This document shows, in pieces, positions 1-4,513 of a DNA stretch of 5,335 nt. The notes beneath the pieces were generated by a model. The model saw nothing but the letters and a program-made list of their open reading frames with translations, did no database searches and was not told the origin of the DNA. Position 1 is the stretch's first letter; the number at the start of each line of letters is the position of its first letter. The stretch is taken from NCBI GenBank assembly GCA_025936615.1, contig JAICSZ010000174.1, positions 1 through 5,335 of the forward strand, in the 5' to 3' direction. The stretch is from Pedococcus sp. Lineage in GTDB: Bacteria > Actinomycetota > Actinomycetes > Actinomycetales > Dermatophilaceae. A program made the position numbers and the translations under genes.

Positions 1-615
1 CAGCTCGATAGCGGTGACCCCGAGGTCGGTCAGGTGCTGGATCACGCTGGGGTGGCCGAGGGCGGCGTAGGTGCCGCGGATGTCGTCCGGCACGCCGGGG
101 TGCGTCATGGTGAGGCCCTTGACGTGGGCCTCGTAGATCACCGTCTCGTGGTACTCGTGGCGCGGCAGCCGGTCCTGGCCCCAGTCGAAGAACGGGTTGA
201 TGACGACGGAGTACATCGTGTGGCCGAGGCTGTCGTCGACGTTCGCCTTGGTCGGCTCGTCGCTGGGGTTGGTGAAGTCGTAGGAGAACAGCGACTGGTC
301 GCCGTCTGCCATGCCGTCGACCGCCTTGGCATACGGGTCGAGCAGCAGCTTGGTGGGGTTGCAGCGCTGGCCCTGGGCTGGGTCGTAGGGGCCGTTCACG
401 CGATAGCCGTACCGCTGCCCCGGCTGGACCCCGGGCAGGTACCCGTGCCAGACGAAGCCATCCACCTCGGTCAGCTCGAGGCGGGTCTCGCCGCCCTCGT
501 CGTCGACGAGGCACAGCTCCACCCCGGTCGCGACCTCGGAGAAGAGCGCGAAGTTGACGCCGGTGCCGTCGAACGTGGCACCGAGGGGGTAGGGGTTGCC
601 TGGCCAGATCTCCAT
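1..615 (-). CDS. glgX: Glycogen debranching enzyme GlgX, N-terminal part (runs off the left edge)
   Basis: GlgX-type enzymes hydrolyse alpha-1,6 branches of glycogen in the cytoplasm during glycogen breakdown. The visible 205 codons start MEIWPGNPYPLGATFDGTGV, the usual opening of the family's N-terminal CBM48 (isoamylase N) beta-sandwich, which covers roughly residues 5-100. Residues 93-98 are DPYAKA. The signature IYEAHVKG lies at 160-167 and introduces the GH13 catalytic barrel, followed by the ...HLTDLGVTAIEL strand at the edge. Family proteins are about 700 residues, so some two thirds of the gene, including the catalytic Asp/Glu residues, lies outside. The ATG at 615-613 is chosen because it matches the family N-terminus. 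An AGGG (628-625) sits 9 bases upstream as a modest Shine-Dalgarno. The overlapping TAGGGT (629-624) could instead be a -10 for a nearly leaderless mRNA. The gene is divergent from the FabG-like gene. Family assignment is firm; GlgX versus TreX/isoamylase naming is less certain. Confidence 0.93.
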   Translation of the reverse strand, partial: MEIWPGNPYPLGATFDGTGVNFALFSEVATGVELCLVDDEGGETRLELTEVDGFVWHGYLPGVQPGQRYGYRVNGPYDPAQGQRCNPTKLLLDPYAKAVDGMADGDQSLFSYDFTNPSDEPTKANVDDSLGHTMYSVVINPFFDWGQDRLPRHEYHETVIYEAHVKGLTMTHPGVPDDIRGTYAALGHPSVIQHLTDLGVTAIEL

Positions 616-664
616 CGTGACGAACCCTAGTCGTGCGCGCCGGGGGTACCGAACTGGACGCCCG

Positions 665-694
665 TGGAACGGTAAGCGGCCGCTTAGTTAGACT
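665..694 (+). promoter_or_regulatory. Putative promoter of the FabG-like gene
   Basis: TGGAAC (665-670) and TAGACT (689-694) form a -35/-10 pair with an 18-base spacer. The -10 fits the actinobacterial TANNNT pattern. Transcription would start near 701, giving a leader of roughly 45 bases that carries a clear GGAGG Shine-Dalgarno at 735-739, five bases before the ATG at 745. The -35 is only a partial match to TTGACA. This is inferred from sequence alone. Confidence 0.45.
673..686. promoter_or_regulatory. Perfect 14-bp palindrome, likely repressor operator between glgX and the FabG-like gene
   Basis: TAAGCGGCCGCTTA is a perfect inverted repeat with no spacer. It lies inside the -35/-10 spacer proposed for the downstream FabG-like gene, where a bound dimer would block RNA polymerase. 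TAAGCG...CGCTTA half-sites resemble operators of TetR-family regulators of actinobacterial lipid-metabolism genes. That resemblance is from memory and the regulator is not in this window. It lies 58 bases from the glgX start codon, so it could also affect glgX. Confidence 0.5.
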
Positions 695-744
695 GCCCGG
701 CACAGCTGCGCCGACAGGGCGCCGTCACGACCACGGAGGTTTTC

Positions 745-1500
745 ATGAGCACCCAGCGCGTAGCGATCGTGACCGGGGCGGCTCGCGGCATCGGCGCCGC
801 CACGGCCAAGCGGCTGGCTGCCGACGGCCGGGCGGTCGGCGTGCTGGACCTGGACGAGTCGGCCTGTGCCGACACGGTCCGCGCCATCACCGAGGCCGGC
901 GGGCGCGCCATCGCGGTCGGTGTCGACGTCGCCAGGGCTGACCGGGTGGAGGCCGCGGTCAAGCAGGTGGCCGATGACCTCGGGGCGCCCACCATCCTGG
1001 TCAACAACGCCGGCATCACCCGCGACAACCTGCTGTTCAAGATGACCGAGGAGGACTGGGACGCGGTCATCGGGGTGCACCTGCGTGGGTCGTTCCTCAT
1101 GACTCGGGCGATGCAGGGCTTCATGACCCAGGAGAGGTTCGGCCGCATCGTCAACCTCTCCTCGACCTCCGCGCAGGGCAACCGTGGCCAGGTCAACTAC
1201 TCCGCCGCCAAGGCCGGCCTCCAGGGCTTCACCAAGACGCTGGCGATCGAGCTGGGCAAGTTCGGCGTCACGGCCAACGCCGTCGCCCCCGGCTTCATCC
1301 AGACCGAGATGACCAAGGCAACGGCCGAGAGGCTCGGCGTCTCCTTCGAGGACTTCATCGCCCACTCCGCCGCCGAGATCCCCGTGCAGCGGGTCGGCCA
1401 ACCGGAGGACATCGCCGCCACGATCGGGTTCCTCACCTCCGACGAGGCCGGGTTCGTGTCGGGCCAGGTCATCTACGTGGCGGGCGGCCCGCAGGACTGA
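745..1500 (+). CDS. fabG: FabG-like 3-oxoacyl-(ACP/CoA) reductase, SDR family
   Basis: A 251-residue classical short-chain dehydrogenase, the normal FabG length. It reduces 3-oxoacyl or oxidises 3-hydroxyacyl thioesters with a nicotinamide cofactor in the cytosol. The Rossmann motif TGAARGIG is at 10-17, NNAG at 87-90, and catalytic Ser139, Tyr152 and Lys156 sit in NLSS and YSAAKAG; GNRGQVNY matches the FabG active-site loop. The C-terminal APGFIQTEMT and VGQPEDIA segments are also FabG-like. Asp35, at the end of the second beta strand, is where SDRs that prefer NAD(H) carry an acidic residue, whereas typical FabG uses NADPH. An oxidative role or an acetoacetyl-CoA/3-hydroxyacyl-CoA substrate is therefore possible. 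The ATG is supported by GGAGG at 735-739. The gene stands alone, is divergent from glgX, and its last 32 bases overlap the convergent oxidoreductase gene. Family is certain; the exact substrate is not. Confidence 0.92.
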   Translation: MSTQRVAIVTGAARGIGAATAKRLAADGRAVGVLDLDESACADTVRAITEAGGRAIAVGVDVARADRVEAAVKQVADDLGAPTILVNNAGITRDNLLFKMTEEDWDAVIGVHLRGSFLMTRAMQGFMTQERFGRIVNLSSTSAQGNRGQVNYSAAKAGLQGFTKTLAIELGKFGVTANAVAPGFIQTEMTKATAERLGVSFEDFIAHSAAEIPVQRVGQPEDIAATIGFLTSDEAGFVSGQVIYVAGGPQD

Positions 1501-1972
1501 GCGCCACCATCGGCAGCTCCTCGACCATCCTCCGCCGCGCCTGCGGAGAGCCGTCGTAGCGCCAGCCCAGTAGCGCCGTGAGCGTCCAGCGCACCCCCGG
1601 CGCCACCACCCAGTTGCGCCGCTCGTAGGCGGCATAGACCTCCTCCGCCTCGTCCAAGGACACGTCCCGGTATGCCGCGGGGCTGGGTCCGTGCCCGAAG
1701 TCCACCCAGACGGGCCCACCGCCGCGAACGTTGCGCAGCCAGTCGGCCTGTTGGCCGAATCCGCAGATGACGGTCGCCTCACCGCTGCGGCGGTCGTAGC
1801 GGACGACCTCGAGCACGACCTCGTGGCGGCGGCCCGTGCGCCGGCCGGTGTGCGTCAGCTGGAGGAAGCGGTGACCGAGGAGCCTGCCGAACCCGTTGGC
1901 GTACAACGAGTTCGGGACCCGGAAGGCTGTCTTGAGCCAGCCGGGCAGGTCTGCGCTGGGGGAAGCGGCCAC
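1469..1972 (-). CDS. Deazaflavin (F420)-dependent oxidoreductase, nitroreductase/DUF385 (Ddn-like) family
   Basis: A 167-residue protein of the split-beta-barrel family that includes mycobacterial Ddn. Members use reduced F420 to reduce quinones or other electrophiles, and some bind other flavins or haem. The hallmark LTHTGRRTGRRHEVVLEVV is at residues 39-57, followed by VICGFGQQADWLRNVRGG at about 68-85 and VWVDFG. The TGRRTG and ADWLRN segments correspond to the cofactor phosphate-binding and core regions of the family. The C-terminal stretch YAAYERRNWVVAP...RWTLTALLGWRYDG is typical of the subgroup often named hi_GC/TIGR00026. The start is GTG at 1972-1970; no in-frame start lies just upstream and no Shine-Dalgarno is visible, but TACCGT (1983-1978) could serve as a -10 for a nearly leaderless mRNA. 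The last ten codons lie antisense to the end of the FabG-like gene. It is divergent from the ArsR gene. The substrate is unknown. Confidence 0.85.
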   Translation of the reverse strand: MAASPSADLPGWLKTAFRVPNSLYANGFGRLLGHRFLQLTHTGRRTGRRHEVVLEVVRYDRRSGEATVICGFGQQADWLRNVRGGGPVWVDFGHGPSPAAYRDVSLDEAEEVYAAYERRNWVVAPGVRWTLTALLGWRYDGSPQARRRMVEELPMVALSPAGRPPRR

Positions 1973-2010
1973 GCCCGACGGTAACCCGGCACCACACGAG
2001 TGGCCATTAC

Positions 2011-2040
2011 TTGACGGGTTGGTTAATTAACCGCTACGTT
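2011..2040 (+). promoter_or_regulatory. Promoter of the ArsR-SRPBCC operon, predicted leaderless
   Basis: TTGACG (2011-2016) and TACGTT (2035-2040) are separated by 18 bases; five of six -35 bases match TTGACA and the -10 fits TANNNT. The expected start, six or seven bases after the -10, falls at 2047-2048, on the ATG of the ArsR gene. No Shine-Dalgarno precedes that ATG. The mRNA is thus predicted to begin with its start codon, which is common in actinobacteria. Confidence 0.65.
2021..2032. promoter_or_regulatory. Perfect 12-bp palindrome, likely ArsR autoregulatory operator
   Basis: GGTTAATTAACC is a perfect inverted repeat in otherwise GC-rich DNA and lies wholly inside the -35/-10 spacer of the ArsR promoter. 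An outer pair of arms, TTGACG (2011-2016) and CGTTAA (2037-2042), is placed symmetrically with 4-base gaps and matches at five of six positions, though these arms overlap the promoter elements. A dimeric winged-helix repressor bound here would shut off its own operon and could also affect the divergent oxidoreductase gene. Confidence 0.65.
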
Positions 2041-2047
2041 AAGTGTC

Positions 2048-2392
2048 ATGGAGCACGACCGGCTCAGCACCACGTTCGCCGCCCTCGCCGACCCGACCCG
2101 ACGCGCGATCCTCGAGCGTCTCGCCGAGGGCGACGCCACCGTCGGTGAGCTGGCCGAGCCGTTCGCCATGAGCCTGCCGGCGATCTCGAAGCACTTGTCG
2201 GTGCTCGAGCGCGCCGGGCTGGTCAGCAAGGAGCGGGACGGGGTGCGGCGGAACTGCCGCATCACCGCGACGCCCCTGAAGTCCGCGACGTCCTGGCTCG
2301 AGGAGTACCGCCGCCACTGGGAGGCCAACCTCGACTCCCTCGACGCCTACCTCACCCGCATCCAGCACGACCCGAAGGAAGACCCGTCATGA
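2048..2392 (+). CDS. ArsR-family winged-helix transcriptional repressor, partner of an SRPBCC gene
   Basis: A 114-residue DNA-binding protein. The opening LSTTFAALADPTRRAILERL (6-25) is the classic ArsR/SmtB first helices. GDATVGELAEPFAMSLPAISKHLSVLERAGLV (28-59) is the helix-turn-helix with recognition helix near 42-54, and SKERDGVRRNCRI (60-72) is the wing. A long helix near 84-108 (WLEEYRRHWEANLDSLDAYL) likely forms the dimer interface. The metal-sensing ELCVCDL-type cysteine pair of true ArsR/SmtB sensors is absent; Cys70 in the wing is the only cysteine. It therefore belongs to the non-metal branch usually found next to AHSA1/SRPBCC genes. It overlaps the next gene by ATGA (2389-2392). 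Its own promoter contains a palindrome, so autorepression is likely. The ligand is unknown. Confidence 0.92.
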   Translation: MEHDRLSTTFAALADPTRRAILERLAEGDATVGELAEPFAMSLPAISKHLSVLERAGLVSKERDGVRRNCRITATPLKSATSWLEEYRRHWEANLDSLDAYLTRIQHDPKEDPS

Positions 2393-2877
2393 CCACGAAC
2401 ACACAGCGCGCCACTGTCAGCACCCAGGGCGCCGATATCGTCATCACCCGCCAGTTCAGCGCACCCGCCCAGCTCGTCTACGACGTGATGACCACGGCAG
2501 AGCACGTGCGGCAGTGGTGGGGCGCCGGCTACGGCACCATGACCGCCTGCGAGATCGACCTCCGGGTCGGCGGCCGCTGGCACTTCGCCCAGACCACGGC
2601 CGACGGCCAGGAGGTCTCGTTCTCCGGCGAGTACCTCGAGCTCGACCCGCCCGGCCACATGGTGCACACCGAGAAGTTCGACAACATGCCCGAGAGCGAG
2701 CCTGCGACGATCGTCACCACGCTGACCGAGGAGGACGGCGTGACCACGCTGCTGGCGGTCTGCACGTACGACTCTCCCGAGACCGTCGAGATGGTCGTCG
2801 GCTCCGGCATGGAGGGCGGCCTGCAGTCGTCCTATGACGCCATCGACGACCTGCTCGCCCGCCTCCTGTCGGCCTGA
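2389..2877 (+). CDS. SRPBCC (START-like) protein with an AHSA1/activator-of-Hsp90-homology domain
   Basis: A 162-residue cytosolic protein with the helix-grip fold that forms a deep hydrophobic ligand cavity. Residues 17-45 (IVITRQFSAPAQLVYDVMTTAEHVRQWWG) are the characteristic first strand and helix pair ending in WWG. CEIDLRVGGRWHF (54-66) is the next conserved block, and the C-terminal helix GMEGGLQSSYDAIDDLLARLL closes the cavity. Bacterial members usually pair with an ArsR repressor as here; their biochemical role is mostly unknown and may be ligand binding or sensing, so no function is assigned. The start ATG lies within the ATGA overlap with the ArsR gene, and AAGGA at 2375-2379, nine bases upstream, serves as Shine-Dalgarno. 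The two genes are clearly one transcription unit with coupled translation. Confidence 0.92.
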   Translation: MTTNTQRATVSTQGADIVITRQFSAPAQLVYDVMTTAEHVRQWWGAGYGTMTACEIDLRVGGRWHFAQTTADGQEVSFSGEYLELDPPGHMVHTEKFDNMPESEPATIVTTLTEEDGVTTLLAVCTYDSPETVEMVVGSGMEGGLQSSYDAIDDLLARLLSA

Positions 2878-2897
2878 CCCCCGAGCTTTGGGGGTCA
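2875..2897. terminator. Hairpin terminator after the ArsR-SRPBCC operon
   Basis: TGACCCCC (2875-2882) and GGGGGTCA (2890-2897) form a perfect 8-bp stem with a 7-base loop. The stem begins at the TGA stop codon of the SRPBCC gene. No T-tract follows on either strand, which is common for actinobacterial terminators. It sits between convergent genes and could also stop leftward transcription from the SDR operon. A weaker 5-bp hairpin, GGGTG (2900-2904) with CACCC (2915-2919), lies beside it. Confidence 0.65.
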
Positions 2898-2959
2898 GAG
2901 GGTGAGCCATGAGCCACCCCTGGACCCCAAGCCAGGCACGGGCACGTATGCCGGGCGGC

Positions 2960-3751
2960 TCAGTCGGTGCCCATGGTGACCGCGGGCAGGGCCGCGGCCA
3001 TCCTGCGCATCCCGGCCAGCCACCGGTCGGGGTCCGCAGCGCGGTGCGCGTACATCTGCGCCACCTCAGGGTGCGGAAGCACCAGGAACCGGCCCTGCGC
3101 CATCGCCTCGAACAGGTCCGTAGCGACCTGCTCCGGAGAAACCGCACCCGGCTCCAGGAGCGCCCGCCCAGCGGCACCCGAGTTCCGCAGCATGTCGGTC
3201 CTCACGCCCTGCGGGCAGACGGCATGGACACGAATGCCCCTGTCCCCGTAAGTCATTGACAACCACTCGGCGAACGCCAGCGCACCGTGCTTGGTCACTG
3301 CGTATGGCGCCGCGCCCGGGATGGAGAGCAGCCCGGCGGCACTGACCGTGGCCACGAACGTCCCGCTCCCCCGCTCGAGCCACTCCGGCACGAGCAATCG
3401 GGCGGCTCGCACGTGGGCCATGACGTTGACGTTCCAGGACACCTCCCACGCCGACTCCGCGACCGCCTCGCTGCCACCACGGGCGACGCCTGCGTTGGCG
3501 CAGTAGACGTCGACCGCCCCGAGATGGTCCCGTGCGGCTGCGACGAGCGCCTCCACGCCCGCCTCGGACGAGGCGTCACCGGGCACGGCAAGGCCACCCA
3601 CGGCCTCCGCGGTCGTCGTCAGCGCATCGACGTCGAGGTCGTTCAGCACCACGCGCGCGCCCGTATCGGCGAACGCCCGGGCGTAGGCCGCGCCGATCCC
3701 GCGCGCGGCCCCGGTCACGACCACGCCGCGGCCGGCGAGGTCGAGGCTCAC
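2960..3751 (-). CDS. SDR family oxidoreductase, NAD-type, last gene of the acyl-CoA dehydrogenase operon
   Basis: A 263-residue classical short-chain dehydrogenase/reductase. With the chosen start, TGAARGIG is at 13-20, Asp38 ends the second strand (an NAD(H) preference marker), and CANAG at 84-88 replaces the usual NNAG. Asn109 and the catalytic triad Ser137, Tyr150 and Lys154 (YAVTK) are all present. The C-terminal part (AQGRFLVLPHPEVAQMYAHRAADPDRWLAGMRRM) differs from FabG and resembles SDRs acting on larger hydrophobic alcohols, so the substrate remains open. The start GTG at 3751-3749 gives MSLDLAGRGVVVTG, the normal SDR N-terminus. A start at 3808 would add 19 residues rich in Arg that are the upstream gene read in another frame. 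The GTGA overlap with the upstream SDR and weak Shine-Dalgarno point to translational coupling. Confidence 0.9.
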   Translation of the reverse strand: MSLDLAGRGVVVTGAARGIGAAYARAFADTGARVVLNDLDVDALTTTAEAVGGLAVPGDASSEAGVEALVAAARDHLGAVDVYCANAGVARGGSEAVAESAWEVSWNVNVMAHVRAARLLVPEWLERGSGTFVATVSAAGLLSIPGAAPYAVTKHGALAFAEWLSMTYGDRGIRVHAVCPQGVRTDMLRNSGAAGRALLEPGAVSPEQVATDLFEAMAQGRFLVLPHPEVAQMYAHRAADPDRWLAGMRRMAAALPAVTMGTD

Positions 3752-4506
3752 AGGTTGCTGCCGAGCGTGACGCCGCCGTCGACGACGAGCGTCTGGCCGG
3801 TCACCCATGCCGCATCGGCGGAAAGCAGGAAGGACACCGCCCCCGCCACGTCCTGGGGTGCACCGAGCCGCTTCATCGGGTAGGCGGCGGCCACCTGCTC
3901 CTCCCGGCCCTCGTAGAGCGCGGTCGCGAACTGGGTCTTCACGATCGCCGGCGCGACTGCGTTGACCCGCAGCTGCGGGCCGAGCTGGAAGGCCAGCTCC
4001 GTGGTGAGGTGGATCAGCGCTGCCTTGCTCACGGCGTACCAGCCGATGGTGCCCGTGGCCCCGAGGCCGGCGATGGAGGCGACGTTCACCACAGCCCCTT
4101 GGTGCGCCTCACCGCCGAGGCCGGCTGCCACCGCCTTCCTCGTCCAGGAGAACGCCGCCAGCACGTTGACCTCGAAGATCTTGCGCGCCGCATCCAGAGG
4201 TGCCTCGAGCATCGGGCCGTAGACCGGGTTGATGCCGGTGTTGTTCACCAGGTAGTCGAGGCCGCCGAAGGTCTCCCTCGCCGCTGCCACGACCTCGTCC
4301 TGGTGGTCCTCGTCGGCGGCGTTGCCGCTGACCCCCAGCGCCTTCGAGGGGCCGCCGAGGTGCTCGACTGCGGCGGCCAGTGCCTCCGCCCTACGGGCGG
4401 TGAGGACGACCCGAGCCCCCTCGGCGACCAGCTTCTCGGCGATACCGAGGCCGATGCCGCGCGAGGCCCCGGTGATGATGGCGACGGCGCCGTCGTGGGA
4501 TCCCAT
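3748..4506 (-). CDS. SDR family oxidoreductase (FabG-like), NADP-type
   Basis: A 252-residue classical SDR. TGASRGIG lies at 12-19. The second strand ends in TARR (36-39), with basic residues where NADP(H)-preferring SDRs bind the 2'-phosphate. NNTG at 88-91 stands in for NNAG. Asn114, Ser144, Tyr157 and Lys161 (YAVSK) complete the active site. The C-terminus GQTLVVDGGVTLGSNL is that of the FabG/glucose dehydrogenase-like group. It most likely interconverts a hydroxyl and a keto group on an acyl-CoA or related lipid. The ATG at 4506 has GAGG (4515-4512) five bases upstream; this Shine-Dalgarno overlaps the stop codon of the acyl-CoA dehydrogenase gene. The gap to that gene is 7 bases, and the next SDR begins inside its stop codon, so all three are one operon. 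Differences in cofactor residues and C-terminus argue against recent duplication of the two SDRs. Confidence 0.9.
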   Translation of the reverse strand: MGSHDGAVAIITGASRGIGLGIAEKLVAEGARVVLTARRAEALAAAVEHLGGPSKALGVSGNAADEDHQDEVVAAARETFGGLDYLVNNTGINPVYGPMLEAPLDAARKIFEVNVLAAFSWTRKAVAAGLGGEAHQGAVVNVASIAGLGATGTIGWYAVSKAALIHLTTELAFQLGPQLRVNAVAPAIVKTQFATALYEGREEQVAAAYPMKRLGAPQDVAGAVSFLLSADAAWVTGQTLVVDGGVTLGSNL

Positions 4507-4513
4507 GTCGGCC

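Noticed and set aside
676..683. NotI site (GCGGCCGC), and likewise PacI (TTAATTAA, 2023-2030) and BamHI near 4498-4503, as signs of cloning junctions
   Set aside because: The first two are the centres of promoter-embedded palindromes and the third is within an SDR coding region. The flanking sequence is continuous natural coding and intergenic DNA.
1480..1492. GCGGG/CCCGC hairpin near the end of the FabG-like gene as a terminator
   Set aside because: Only a 5-bp stem with a 3-base loop inside conserved coding sequence; expected by chance in such GC-rich DNA.
688..1782. Long reverse-strand open frame of 364 codons across the FabG-like gene
   Set aside because: It is the antisense shadow of a high-GC gene: composition is Gly/Arg/Asp-rich with no recognisable domain, and it overlaps two well-supported genes.
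2048..2392. Metal-sensing (arsenic/cadmium) role for the ArsR-family protein
   Set aside because: The metal-binding cysteine motif in the recognition helix region is missing and the partner gene is SRPBCC, not a metal transporter or reductase.
2347..3177. Reverse open frame of 276 codons across the SRPBCC gene and terminator
   Set aside because: It crosses a terminator hairpin and a convergent boundary and has no family features; the true genes explain the region.
3752..3808. Upstream ATG start for the NAD-type SDR giving an Arg-rich 19-residue extension
   Set aside because: The extra residues are the upstream SDR's C-terminal codons in another frame; the GTG at 3751 gives a standard SDR N-terminus.
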